64,000 nt of DNA from Chimaeribacter coloradensis. GTDB lineage: Bacteria; Pseudomonadota; Gammaproteobacteria; Enterobacterales; Enterobacteriaceae. The stretch lies in the NCBI RefSeq assembly GCF_002858715.1, contig NZ_PJZH01000016.1, positions 20,468 through 84,467 on the forward strand. The letters run 5' to 3'. Made by a program: the position numbers and the translations under genes. Positions 21,501-27,214 of the stretch are shown piece after piece. Within the stretch, counting starts at the first letter, position 1. Every line of letters starts with the position of its first letter. The notes under the pieces are model-generated. The model worked only from the letters and a program-made list of their open reading frames with translations, was not told the origin of the DNA and did not search any database.

Positions 21501-24500
21501 TGGGTCGTGGTGGTGGTGTTGCCGTTGGCATCGGTAAGGGTGGCGGTCAGCGGGTAGGTGCCGTCCGGGAAGGCACCGCCCGCGCTGAGCGCACCGGCAG
21601 GCAGGGTCAGCGTCCAGCTGCCGTCGGTGCCGGTGTCCGCGGTAAAGGTCTCGCTGCCCAGCGTCACGGTCACAGTGCTGCCGGGCAGTGAGGAGGTGCC
21701 GGTCAGGGTCACGCCCGCCTGCGCCTCGGCGTAGTTGATGACGTTGTCATCGGCAATAGTGCCGACGGTCAGCGTCGGCGCGGTGAGGGCCACGGTCGGG
21801 GTCTGGCTGGTGGTGGCGCTGTTGCCCGCCACGTCACTCACGGTGACCTCAATGGTGGTGGTGCCGTCCGCGAGCGCCTGCAACGCGGCGGCCGGCAGGC
21901 TCACCGTCCAGTTGCCGTCGTTGTCGACACTGCCGGGGTAGGTGGTGCCGTCCAGCGTCACGGTCACGGTCTGCCCCGCCCCCGCTGCGCCGGTGGTGCC
22001 GGAGAGTGTCTGGTCGGCGGCCGCCTCCTCGATATTCAGCACGTTATCGCCGAACGGCGTGTCAAAGGTCGGGGCCAGCGGGCTGGTGACGTAGTTGCCG
22101 ATCTCCACGCTGTTGCTGGTGCCGTCCGGGGCGGTGACCACCAGCAGCAGCGGGTTATCCGTCCAGGCCAGCACGTCCGCTTCCGGCACATCCACGCTCC
22201 AGCTGCCGTCGGCGGCGGTGGTGGCGGTGTAGGTCTGCCCGGCGAGGGTCAGCGTCAGGGCGGTGCCGGCAGGCAGGCTGTCGGCGGTGCCGCTCAGGGT
22301 GATGCCGCCCACTGCTTCATCGGCGTTCACCAGGTTGTCGCCGGTGACCGGGTCGATGACGATCAGGTTGCTGCTGCCGACCACCGTGACCGGGGTGGTG
22401 CTGCTGTCGCTGTTCCCGGCCGGGTCGGTGGCGGTGACCGTCAGCGGGGTGCTGCCCGGCGGGATCGCCTGCAGATCGGCGGCCGGAATCGTGGCGCTCC
22501 AGGTGCCGTCCGGCTGCACGGTGGCGGCGTAGTCAACGCCGTTCAGGTTCACCACCACAGACTGGCCGCTGCCGGTCACGCCGGTGCTGCCGGTCAGCGT
22601 CTGGTCAACCGCCGCTTCCGGCCCGCTCAGGGTGCCGTCGCCGAACGGCGCGTCGGCTACCGGCTCCGGCAGGGTGGTGATGCGGGTGTCAATGTCGACA
22701 CTGCTGCTCAGCGGGTTACCGGCGGCATCGGTGGCCGTGACGGTCAGGGTGTTGGTGCCGTCCGGCAGGGCGGCCACGTCGGCCACCGGCACGGTGATTG
22801 TCCAGCTGCCGTCTGCGCCGACGGCGGCGGTGTAGGTGCGCTCATTCAGCGTCACGGTGACCGGGCTGCCTTCCGCCACATTGGCGGCGCTGCCGGTGAG
22901 CACCAGCGGCGCGGTCGCCTCGGTGGCGTTGATGCGGTTATCCCCGGCGATTGGATCGAGGGCCAGGCCGCCCAGGGTGTTGTTCACGATCAGCGTCTGG
23001 CTTTCACTGACGCTGTTGCCCGCCGCATCCGCCACGGTGGCGGTCACGGTCAGCCCGCCGTTGGCGAGCTGCGCCAGATCGGCGGCCGGGATCTCCACCT
23101 GCCAGCTGCCGCCGGAGAGCACCGGCGCGCTGTAGGTGACACCGTTCAGGGTCACGGTGACCGCCTGCCCCGGCTCCACGCCGAAGGCGGTGCCGCTGAG
23201 GATCTGCGTGACCTGCTGTTCAGCGGCGTTGAGGATGCCGTCCCCGGCGACCGGGTTCAGGGTCAGGGTCGGCGCGCCGAAGTCCACCGGCAGGCTGCCG
23301 GACAGGGTGTTGCTGTTCCCGGCGGCGTCGGCGGCCACCACGCTGTAGGGCACGCTGCCGTCCGGCAGCGCCTGCAGGTCTGCGGCCGGAACCACCAGGC
23401 TCCAGCTGCCGTCGGCGGCCACGGTGGCGTTATAGGCCACGCCGCCCAGGGTCAGCGTCACCGCCTGCCCTGCCCCGGTCACGCCGGTGTTGCCGGTCAG
23501 CGTCTGGTCAGTGGCGGCTTCCGCCAGGTTCAGGACGCCATCCCCCAGCGGCGGGTTGATGGTCACCACCGGCTGGGTGGCGATGGCAGTGGTGATAGTC
23601 GTGCTGGTGGTCAGGGCCGCGCCGTTGTTGTCCGTGGTGGTGACGGTCACCGGGTAGCTGCCGTCACCCAGAAGCTGCGCATCTGCGGCAGGCACGTTGA
23701 CGCTCCAGCTGCCGTCCGCCTGGGTAATGGCGCTGTAGGTGATGCCGTTCAGCGTCACGTCGACAGTGGTGCCTTCCGCCACATTCAGGGTGGTGCCCTG
23801 CAGGGTCAGCCCGGCCGCGGCTTCGGCGGCGTTGATCAGGTTATCCCCGGTGACGGCATCGATCGCCACACCGCCCTGCGTCGGGATCACGCCGATGCTG
23901 AGCGGGGTGCTGGTGGCCGGGTTACCGGCGGCGTCGGTGGCCTGGACGGTAATGTCAGTGGTACCGGCCGGGAGCGCGCCCAGCTCCTCCGCCGTGAGGG
24001 TGAGCTGCCAGCTGCCGTCCGCCTGGACGACCGCCGTGCGTTGCAGCGACGCGCCGATGTTGATGGTCAGCGTCTGCCCCGCTTCCATGTTGGTGGTGGT
24101 CCCGCTCAACACCTGTGCGGTGGCCAGCTCAGCGCCGTCGACGGTGTTATCCCCGGCGAAGGCATTGATGCTCACCGTCGGCGCGGCGGCCGGGTCAGCG
24201 TGCAGGTAGAGGGTCTGGGTGACCGTGGCCGGGTTCCCGGCGGCGTCGGTGGTGGTGACCTCCAGCGGGTAGCTGCCTGCCGGGTAGGTCAGGGTATTGG
24301 CCGGGATGGTGGCCGTCCAGCTGCCGTCGGCGGCGATCACCGGCGTATAGGCAACGCCGTTCAGGGTGACGCTTAACGGCGCAGCCGGGTCACTGGTGGT
24401 GCCGCTGACGACGATGTCCGCCTGCCCTTCCGCGATGTTGATGGTCTGGTCACCGGCGACCGGGTCCACCGCCAGCACCGGCGCGGCGGTGTCATTGGTG

Positions 24501-25903
24501 ACGGTGGCGGTCAGCGGCGTGACGTTGCCGGCGGCATCGGTGATCGCCACGTCGAGGGTGGTGGTGCCCTGCGGCAGCGCCTGCAGCGTTTCCGACGGCA
24601 CGGTCACCGTCCAGTTGCCTGCCGCGTCCACGCTGCCGGTGTAGGTGGTGCCGCCCAGCGTCACGGTGACGCTCTGGCCCACGCCCGCCGTCCCGGTGGT
24701 GCCGCTCAGCACCAGATCGGCACCGGCATCGGCGGCGTTGATGATGTTATCCCCAGTGACCGGGTTCAGGGTCGGCTGCCCGGCCACGGTCAGGGTGGCG
24801 CTGGCGTCAGCCGCCACGCCGCCGGCGGTGCTGACGGCGGCGGTCAGGGTAGTAGTGCCCGCCGCGAGCTGCGCCAGATCGGCGGCCGGGACGGTGGTGC
24901 TCCAGCTGCCGTCCGCGTTGACGGCGGCGGTGTAGGTGATGCCGTTCAGCACCAGCGTCACGGTCTGGCCCGCTTCCACGCCGGTGGTGGTGCCGCTCAG
25001 GGTCTGGTCAGCGAGCACTTCGGTACGGTCGATCACGTTATCCCCGGTGAACGGGGCCAGGGTCAGGGTCGGTTGCGCCGCGCTCAGGTTAACAGTGATG
25101 GTTTCGCTGTCAGCGGCCTGGACGCCCGCCAGCGTGGTGACGGTGGCGGTCAGGGTGGTGGTGCCCGCCGCAAGCTGCGCCAGATCGGCGGCCGGGACGG
25201 TGGTGCTCCAGCTGCCGTCGGCATTCACGGCGGCGGTGTAGGTGATGCCGTTCAGCACCAGCGTCACGGTCTGCCCCGCTTCCACACCGGTGGTGGTGCC
25301 GCTCAGGGTCTGGGCGCTCTGCGCCTCGGTGCCGTCGACCACGTTATCCCCGGCGAACGGGGCCAGGGTCAGGGTCGGCAGGGTCGCGCCGGTGGTGTTC
25401 AGGGTGACGCTCTGGGTCACGGTAGTGGTGTTACCGGCGGCATCGGTCAGGGAGGTGGTCAGCAGATAGGTGCCGTTGGCGAGGCCGTTCAGCGCCCCGG
25501 CCGGGAGGGTCAGGCTCCAGCTGCCGTCCGCGCCCACGGTGCCGGTGTAGGCGGTGCCGTTCAGGGTTACGGTGACGGTCTGCCCCGCCTCGCTGGCGGA
25601 GGCGGTGCCGCTGATGGTCAGGGGTTGGGCCGCTTCGTTGGCGTCGATCAGGTTGTCACCGGCCACCGGATTTACGGTTACGGTCGGCGCGGTGGTGTCT
25701 ACCACCAGCGTGGCGGTCGCCTGGCCGCTCAGCCCGGCGGCGTTGGTCACTGTCACGCCAAGCGGATAACTGCCGTCCGCCAGCCCCTGCAGGGCGGAGG
25801 CCGGGATGCTGATGCTGAAGCTGCCGTCTGCGGCCACGGTGCCGCTGTACGTGACGCCGTTCAGCGTCACCTGGACTACGCTGCCCGCTTCGGCGTTCTG
25901 CAC
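6542..25903 (-). CDS. Giant Ig-like-repeat adhesin A1, main body (separated from its N-terminus by a frameshift)
   Basis: An open frame of 6453 codons, the C-terminal 97% of a BapA/Bap-like T1SS adhesin; the nominal first codon is a GTG inside a repeat, so this is not a natural start. Together with 25945-26496 it is one gene of about 6,650 codons. It holds about 62 Ig-like repeats of roughly 95-105 aa (pattern TLDPVTGDNIINAAEA, ADGSW, VTDAAGN). Repeats 54-62 (about 7,260-9,990) form a distinct family with SVFGDN/NPIFGDG heads; the last is hydrophobic (LNLVNFLLFGL). A Ser/Thr/Ala-rich linker (about 7,020-7,260) leads to GGTGNDVIQLHTLDF, DGGAGTDTLQL and the T1SS C-terminus ending GIQVHQA. It would act as an exported, surface-held filament in biofilm or aggregation. 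The same final module in five neighbours and the adjacent exporter support that route. Whether it is made depends on the break at 25966-25970. Confidence 0.9.
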   Translation of the reverse strand: MQNAEAGSVVQVTLNGVTYSGTVAADGSFSISIPASALQGLADGSYPLGVTVTNAAGLSGQATATLVVDTTAPTVTVNPVAGDNLIDANEAAQPLTISGTASASEAGQTVTVTLNGTAYTGTVGADGSWSLTLPAGALNGLANGTYLLTTSLTDAAGNTTTVTQSVTLNTTGATLPTLTLAPFAGDNVVDGTEAQSAQTLSGTTTGVEAGQTVTLVLNGITYTAAVNADGSWSTTVPAADLAQLAAGTTTLTATVTTLAGVQAADSETITVNLSAAQPTLTLAPFTGDNVIDRTEVLADQTLSGTTTGVEAGQTVTLVLNGITYTAAVNADGSWSTTVPAADLAQLAAGTTTLTAAVSTAGGVAADASATLTVAGQPTLNPVTGDNIINAADAGADLVLSGTTGTAGVGQSVTVTLGGTTYTGSVDAAGNWTVTVPSETLQALPQGTTTLDVAITDAAGNVTPLTATVTNDTAAPVLAVDPVAGDQTINIAEGQADIVVSGTTSDPAAPLSVTLNGVAYTPVIAADGSWTATIPANTLTYPAGSYPLEVTTTDAAGNPATVTQTLYLHADPAAAPTVSINAFAGDNTVDGAELATAQVLSGTTTNMEAGQTLTINIGASLQRTAVVQADGSWQLTLTAEELGALPAGTTDITVQATDAAGNPATSTPLSIGVIPTQGGVAIDAVTGDNLINAAEAAAGLTLQGTTLNVAEGTTVDVTLNGITYSAITQADGSWSVNVPAADAQLLGDGSYPVTVTTTDNNGAALTTSTTITTAIATQPVVTINPPLGDGVLNLAEAATDQTLTGNTGVTGAGQAVTLTLGGVAYNATVAADGSWSLVVPAADLQALPDGSVPYSVVAADAAGNSNTLSGSLPVDFGAPTLTLNPVAGDGILNAAEQQVTQILSGTAFGVEPGQAVTVTLNGVTYSAPVLSGGSWQVEIPAADLAQLANGGLTVTATVADAAGNSVSESQTLIVNNTLGGLALDPIAGDNRINATEATAPLVLTGSAANVAEGSPVTVTLNERTYTAAVGADGSWTITVPVADVAALPDGTNTLTVTATDAAGNPLSSSVDIDTRITTLPEPVADAPFGDGTLSGPEAAVDQTLTGSTGVTGSGQSVVVNLNGVDYAATVQPDGTWSATIPAADLQAIPPGSTPLTVTATDPAGNSDSSTTPVTVVGSSNLIVIDPVTGDNLVNADEAVGGITLSGTADSLPAGTALTLTLAGQTYTATTAADGSWSVDVPEADVLAWTDNPLLLVVTAPDGTSNSVEIGNYVTSPLAPTFDTPFGDNVLNIEEAAADQTLSGTTGAAGAGQTVTVTLDGTTYPGSVDNDGNWTVSLPAAALQALADGTTTIEVTVSDVAGNSATTSQTPTVALTAPTLTVGTIADDNVINYAEAQAGVTLTGTSSLPGSTVTVTLGSETFTADTGTDGSWTLTLPAGALSAGGAFPDGTYPLTATLTDANGNTTTTTQPVVINADEDSLPTVTLDNVSGDNQLTEAEHQVSQTLSGTTTNVEPGQQVTLTFNNLTYTATVQGDGSWSVIVPAADIAALPAGASTVTATVSDSAGNTATAAEQSVTVVETLGGIAIDTIATDNRINAAEAATDLVVQGSVSNVAENALVTFSFAGRSFFSRVASSGWRVTVPAEVAQSVGSGTVVATVSTTDLDGNTTTNELPISLYVSPVPVASLDTPFGDGFLNAQDVTAAQTLTGRTGVSGAGQTVTVTLAGTTLTGTVGNDGVWNVTVPVAVLQQLSESASPVTVEVQVADAGGNTSTTSGTAVVDLTAPVLTLNTLAGDDILNAAEQAVPLVISGTATGGVEGQTVTVTLNGISYTATVQASGNWQVTVPAADLAQLTNGGFTVTASVNDAAGNPGTVSDVLVVNTDLGGIAIDAISGDNALSQAESGQPLVIGGTTANVTAGSSVSVVLAGVTYTTTVNADGSWSVTVPAADVGGLPDGLNSVTATVTDAGGTGESATATLDVHITNLPQAVLDAPATLNGDAAQAELALTGSTGVSGDGQTVTLTLNGQTFTGLVDGDGNWRVAVPASALQALTDGDYPLAVTVTDAAGNISTATGTLPVDVTAPTLAIDPVTGDNILNQTEVQAGITVTGQSDNLDGTVTVTFNDQTYTATVGGDGSWSVAIPADALAGLAGNLPLTATLTDAAGNVTTVSQTVTVDATDLPQLTLDPFTGDNELDSAEIGVAQTLTGTTTNVEAGQTVTVTLNNQTYTTTVQADGSWSLIVPAADLALLGTGSATLTATVADLAGNSITAEETLTVVTGQEAVAIDTLAGDNFLNAAEAGEPLAVSGVAVGVAEGNAVTVTFNDQTYTSTVNADGSWRVEIPADDLAGLADGTYSVTASAVDNNGATVTDSQDLVVLVNNLPAPISLTPFGDGYLSISEAAAGQALTGQTGVSGTGQSVTVTLAGQNFTATVDENGFWSADIPAEVLQSLTNGLVNFTIAATDAAGNSSEATGAFTVDFTAPGLSIGPISNDNIINIAEAAGEVVLRGTSADIPQNGAAGATVTVTLNGETYTTTVTEEGTWSVPLPVGALAGLPDGSYPITAAITDDAGNSTSVTGSVTLATDPANAPQITFDPFAGDNVLNGAEQNTTQLLSGTVSNVEAGQVVTLTLNDRSYTATVQPDGSWSTEVPANDLRLLSNGTVTISASVQNVAGNPGTAESSLTVDLDQGGLSLSPLAGDNLLNAEEAANDLVISGTSLDVPAGALITVTLNGQTYTTTLGDAQGGWSVTVPAAALALLPDGPQTVTVTSTDSAGNPVTTDATLTVLINNLPVPTLDLPFGDGILNSNEALVSQTLTGSTGVSGAGQSVSLTLGGTLYTGTVDENGLWSLTLPPQALSNLPEGTTTLPITVSDLAGNTATLNGSAQLDFTAPTVVVNPIANDNIANASEIAAGVVVSGSGSEVGEVVTVTILFNGISYDATVQPGGGWSLTLPPSALANLPDGNYDLSVSLTDISGNTSTLIQTLTLDGAAANLPQITINAVAGDDILNGAEIQSAQLISGVAQNVETGQSVQITLGDNTYTAQVQAGGVWSVTIPAADLALLADGAQTLSAGVADVAGNLATTSRPITLNNAQGGISINPVTGDNLINAAEAGAAITLSGNTANVAGGATVTVTLNGVTYTADVGADGSWTATVPAEDAALLTDGNLLLSASVTDNGGTVQTTDVTLGVFTTPVPVPVVNDLFADGVLSSGEAAQSLGQSIAGSTGVTGNGQTVVVTLAGQQINAVVDNTGAWSATLPSALLTGLAGGTNSLIVTATDAAGNTNQTEATFEVDFTPPTLTLDPIAGDNILINSDTNTTISGTTDAVGQTVVVTLFDVPYQAEVQQDGTWTLFLSGLNQMPNGTYPVTVSVTDASGNVTTLTDQLQVARNLDIAITRDALTGDDVLNGAEVLADQVITGSTVGVEAGQTLTLRFNGTDYTTTVTSGGGWSVTIPQTALAGLASGEQVIIETRVTDIYGNPAVQSSSVTVNLEQGGIAFDPVSGDNAINAQEATGDIVLSGATANVAAGATLALTFDGNSYTTTVNADGSWSFTVPAADVAGLPDGIVPLTATVTDLGGTTLTQTQDINVHITSLPAPVVSTPLGDGFLGSADAAQDQYLSGSTGISGDGQTVVVTLGGFTYNAQVNNDGSWTATLPSADLLTLPEGTTPVTVTATDIAGNSVTTSSSLTVDFTAPVLTVAAVATDNALNATEVQQPFTVSGTAPAGEAGQTVTVTLNSVSYTAAVQGDGSWTLDIPAGALAGQPDGSYPLTVTLTDAAGNSSTSTNTLTLAASLPLPQVDTPLQNSYLNAAEAAVPQVFTGNSGVAGSGQSVVINFAGVDYPATVDADGNWTLTLQPAVLQALPEGTQPVLVTVTDAFGNQGVTESAIIVDYSAPVLNVTPVAGDNIINAAEITGSVLFSGTTGAAEAGQTVTVDFINQTYQTQVQADGSWSITLPNSVTQTLADGSYPATVTLLDAAGNPVTQSVTVTVDASAADLPTLTVVAVSGDNFVNQAEAAADVLVTGSSTNLPAGQVVTLTLADQTFTGTVAADGTWSVTVPQAALAALADGTQTFTVSAADVAGNPANNLGQFTLVAQAASLPSVTLDPVSGDGVLNAQEVLNDLTITGSSQNVPEGGTLTVSLGNGLDYAATVNADGSWSVVVPAIDLQTLPQGANSVTVTGSDAAGNPATGSESFTVDTTIPLLDVTTSLGTDAILNQAEALAGLTINGTAEAGLPVTATLSGITYSVVAAADGSYSLTIPAGELQQLPDGPASLVVTVTDGSGNVATQTFPVGIAINTLPSLTLDTPFGDGLVSAAEAAADQVLSGTATNLEAGTTITVTYGSLTFATTLNADNTWNLIIPANTLTPLGDGAEQVLVSAADLAGNPASISTSVEQLVSAVPVAVLNTPFVDGLLNAAEAASDQVISGSTGVTGSGQTVTLTLDGQPITTTVDEGGIWSATLTAEQLSGLSDGTHTLALSVVDRAGNTSDISTDFTAIVNTLPDVTFNLPFGDGIINAVEAAQGGALSGTTGITGAQTVVVNVNGTLYPADVNPDTGDWSLTLSPALLTTLPDGAWPGSVTVTDAVGNTSTLGGDLFIAINNLPVASLNAPFGDAQLNIAEAAAGQTLSGKTGLNGDGQTVTVSIDGGAPIAATVSANGDWTLDLTPAQLQALSDGTHTLLVTASDFADNTSTTSLDFVASLTPLDPVIDTPFGDGVLNIAEAAGVVTITGNTGEVGVGQGAQLTLDLDGISYIGTVDAQGNWTVTLPAGALSGLPSGPHELDVTLIDQAGNIATDVLAFTAVLTAPQPTFSVASGEGVINAAAVASGIVMSGTTGATGAGQTATVTLGGTPYTATVAEDGTWTLPLSSAQLGLLGQGNQPLILDVTDSAGNPARLSDSVLIDTTVPAVDGLVFSAGDTLDYVESFTTQTLSGTTTNAEAGDVITVTIGEATQTGIVAADGSWSVNLTPALLAGLEDAGAIGVTITDLAGNTSGTTLPVAVDLTPPAAPDIAVVALGGDNIINATDAATLALTGRFFRLATGSVGTVTVARADGTVLGSTPISGTDGEWSVSVPNTAASLPDGTQTLTVTLTTATTTLTGTTTVLVDRAAPTLTLDPFTGDNILNAGEQNSGQTLSGTVSAADAGQTVTLTLDGNTYRAVVQADGTWATTVPSSALQALADGSYPITATVSDVAGNTTSQTQTLTVDTAAPLITVEALAGDNILNAADILVTQVLTGTASGAEGQTVGLYLGDGSPLATGVVAANGTFSLDLTPEVLGSLTEGPLVLGLRVGDAAGNTTAATVTVNKVVNSALNLVVDSVFGDNTLNALDTAVAQTISGVATSAGIGATVAVTLGGTTLTADVGQNGQFAIVVPPSVLGLLSDGPLAVDVTLTDAAGNTRTVGQTVTAIVDAVPVVGELTGLFGGDNLLNVAESLAGQTIGGVINAAAGSTVTVTLGTRAYQSVVGADGNWSVTLPAADLTALAGGNLNLGLTVVDPAGNVASSTTTVGIFNLQPTLTLNPIFGDGLLNIADALVNQTISGVVTNAAPGSTVTLSLVNRTVDATVGSNGSFSAVITPDILGTLTSGPLTVGATLNGAAGNTATASAGLTVDVTAPTITLNPLFGDALLNAADATVNQLIGGTVGNAEAGSRVVVSIGSQQYVTTTAADGTFSLALTPSILRTLTDGNLSVGVSVTDAAGNTSSTSGTALVGITNLPTISLNPVFGGDNILNVLEALTTQTISGNVGNVAAGSTVRINVGNIVTTATVGQNGSFSAQLTPDVLGTLLSGNLTVGVSVTDPVGNVASASIGAQVGPRVTPTVTLNTIFGDGVLSAADLSIAQTISGTTTNAATGSAVSVTLGGATYSTTVGSNGAWSLSVPAGSLSGLANGTQTVNATVTDPYGATGTASRTVSVIAQTPPTVTLTSVFGDNAISATDARQAQTITGTTTNAEGSTLRVTLGGTTYTTTVGSNGAWSVSVPAAALAALADGNYTVTASVTNAANNSGSGSAAVSVITHTQPTVTLGSVFGGDGYLNLAEASTNETISGTATNAVGSTVTVNVAGNVLTTTVGSNGTWSVSVPSATLLNISDGSHTVTATVSDAAGNTANASSTFTAVTHNLPLVAVDPVLNLVNFLLFGLTVSGGTLNLPQGSRVRVTLQGVSQTTTVDAFGRYSVHYTSSLLGGLLINLNSIVTVSAVDVAGNTAAVTTTLLLGSLLPVAATAEAQTLMVATASDDVSSLATGDDSSNTTVHTLSALSVSEVASTTAEASDSTLATTALTAGDTTTANAAVVTAESDETAYSIGGLTLDLTTPDSEALGGTGNDVIQLHTLDFLHIDGGAGTDTLQLAGTGQHLDLVALGLKVEHVEIFDLGQSGTNSIRLDLHEAETVKDSPEDTLFIRGADGSQVTLVGDGSTWATTGQRVVDGLTFDVYHNSSLDSSNTLGDVLVQHGIQVHQA
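14540..20265 (-). repeat. Segment of A1 (repeats 20-38) duplicated as the whole repeat region of A2
   Basis: Repeat heads in this segment pair one to one, in order, with all 19 repeats of A2 (about 27,850-33,590), including rare ones such as LDAPATLNG/LDPPATLNQ and ITRDALTGDDVLN in both. The two segments have almost the same length (about 5.7 kb), and long stretches are clearly similar at DNA level, for example 15,589-15,760 against 28,884-29,055. Borders are approximate. Confidence 0.8.
24846..25313 (-). repeat. Two adjacent near-identical Ig repeats, 306-bp period
   Basis: The stretches around 24,863-25,007 and 25,169-25,313 are almost identical and 306 bp (102 codons) apart, for example the block starting TCCAGCTGCCGTC at 24,901 and 25,207. 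Both encode the repeat with VEAGQTVTLVLNGITY and AAVNADGSWST. This is the most recent-looking tandem duplication in A1. Confidence 0.85.
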
Positions 25904-25944
25904 GGTGCCGGTCAGGGTCTGGGCGGCCTGCGCTTCCGCAGCGT

Positions 25945-26496
25945 TCAGCAGGTTATCGGCGGCCAGGGGGTCAGGGTGACCACCGGTGCGGTGCCCGGCG
26001 TGACGGTGCCGCCATCCCCGGCGCTGCCGCCGCCACCACCGCCACCGCCGCCGGCGGCCAGGGCAATCCCGCCGCCCAGCGCCACCGCCCCGATCCCGGC
26101 CAGCGCCAGCGGCGACAGGCCCAGGGTCGACCCGGCGGCAATCAGCGGCCCGATGCTTTCCATCGCTGCAAAGGTAGGCACCACCGCCGTCGCGCCCGCT
26201 GTCGCCGCGGCATCCGCAAACACCGCATGGTCGATGAGGCCCGCACCGTCATCAAACACCAGTTCACTGTGCAGCCCCTCGGCATTGGTCAGGAAGAAGC
26301 TGCGGTAGGTCATGGTGGAGCCATCCTGCATATGCAGGATCAGATCATTGCCGACCCGCTCATAGCGGACGACCATGGCGCGCGTGCCGTTGATGCGCAC
26401 CACGCTCGGTTCATTCAGGGAGAGTGTCTGGTTTCCGTCTGCGACCTGGGTAATCACGTCACCGGAACTACGGGAAAGGATGTTTGCGGTTGCCAT
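25945..26496 (-). CDS. Adhesin A1 N-terminal fragment: BapA-type prefix domain and poly-Gly linker
   Basis: A 183-codon fragment from the true start of A1. The ATG at 26496 follows AGAGGCAGCAT, a ribosome-binding leader shared with its paralogues; the longer frame beginning at a TTG is not preferred. Residues 1-15 carry the paralogue stub (LSRSSGD). The next about 75 residues match the BapA prefix-like domain (NEPSVVRI, GNDLILHMQDG, YRSFFL, ELVFDDG). A hydrophobic Ala/Gly segment (GIGAVALGGGIALAAG) and nine glycines (26026-26052) follow, as in the N-terminal retention modules of LapA/BapA-like proteins. The frame then reads into the first Ig repeat and ends at TGA after PWPPITC because one C is missing. 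Alone it has no export signal. Confidence 0.85.
   Translation of the reverse strand: MATANILSRSSGDVITQVADGNQTLSLNEPSVVRINGTRAMVVRYERVGNDLILHMQDGSTMTYRSFFLTNAEGLHSELVFDDGAGLIDHAVFADAAATAGATAVVPTFAAMESIGPLIAAGSTLGLSPLALAGIGAVALGGGIALAAGGGGGGGGGSAGDGGTVTPGTAPVVTLTPWPPITC
25966..25970 (-). other. Frameshift site in adhesin A1: C5 tract where C6 would keep the frame
   Basis: On the minus strand the frame reads ACC CCC TGG CCG. One more C gives ACC CCC CTG GCC GCC GAT AAC CTG CTG AAC, that is TPLAADNLLN, the normal head of a repeat, and joins the prefix to the 6453-codon frame exactly. The change is therefore a single-base loss in a homopolymer: a real mutation, phase variation, slippage recoding or a sequencing error. 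Confidence 0.85.
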
Positions 26497-27161
26497 ATGC
26501 TGCCTCTTCTCCAAATCGTCGTAAAAAATCCCATGCCGGCACGCTTTTACCTTTCATTACAGCAGCTTGTCATAGACAGGCCCGCCCTGATCGGAGAAAG
26601 AGACAGTAAGGGAAATTAACCAAAAAGCCCTGGAATTCCGTGGCTTCATTGTTTTTCAATCTGGTGTGGCAACAGCAACAAGGAACAACCAAAAAACAAA
26701 GCAAATAAGCGTCTATCGTTACCCTGATTATTGATAAGCGGCACTTTTTTAAATCAGTGGCTATCTAGGTATATGCAGCGAAACCGCGCTCTGCTTGGAA
26801 AAAAATTTATCACAGAGATAAAAAATATTTATTACAACACGTTATTTTCTCAGTGATGTGCGTGATAAACCGGTTTATAAGAATAAATTTCCCAAATAAT
26901 CCTCTGATATAAAACAAATTTAACACAATCAACGATAATTTAACTTAAGTAACACATAATAAACACAACTTTTCCTCTTTTTAAAGAGGGCACCGGATAC
27001 ATCAAAAGAATTTATCTATTGTGCTGGCTGGATCGTATTTGCGGGCTTGGCCTGCCCCTGCCTGTTGCCGGGGAAAACACCGTGCATAATGGCCCCGCAG
27101 GCGGTGCGGGCACCGTTTTCCCGCCCGGCGCTGGCCGTTTCCCACCCTGCCCTCAGGCCAT
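26497..27161. other. AT-rich intergenic region upstream of adhesin A1
   Basis: About 665 bp with much lower GC than the genes on either side. It holds the A1 leader (AGAGGCAG), the shared upstream element at 26644-26672, and a perfect 14-bp palindrome ATAAACCGGTTTAT at 26865-26878. I see no credible gene in it. The A1 promoter is expected here. Confidence 0.6.
26644..26672 (-). promoter_or_regulatory. Conserved adhesin upstream element, A1 copy
   Basis: Minus strand TTGCCA, 17 bp beginning CACCAGATTGAAAA, then ATGAAG. The CACCAG core lies about 165 bp before the A1 start codon. It matches elements upstream of A2, A4 and A6. Either a core promoter with a TTG-type -35 or a regulator site. Confidence 0.45.
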
Positions 27162-27185
27162 AAAAAAGGCCGGGTTTCCCCGGCC
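27162..27185 (-). terminator. Rho-independent terminator of adhesin A2
   Basis: Minus strand GGCCGGG, loop of 4 nt, CCCGGCC, then six T. It lies about 30 bp after the A2 stop codon. Confidence 0.85.
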
Positions 27186-27214
27186 CCGGCCATAAAACGC
27201 GGTGCGATGGCTGT

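Noticed and set aside
24846..25313. CRISPR-like array or IS-type repeats
   Set aside because: The periodic sequence is in-frame protein repeats of about 300 bp with diverged copies; no short identical repeats with unique spacers, no transposase and no terminal inverted repeats with target duplications were seen anywhere in the window.
25966..25970. Programmed -1 frameshifting as the firm explanation of the A1 break
   Set aside because: The site lacks a canonical slippery heptamer (only a CCC codon that can re-pair), and no downstream stimulatory structure was established; kept only as a possibility.
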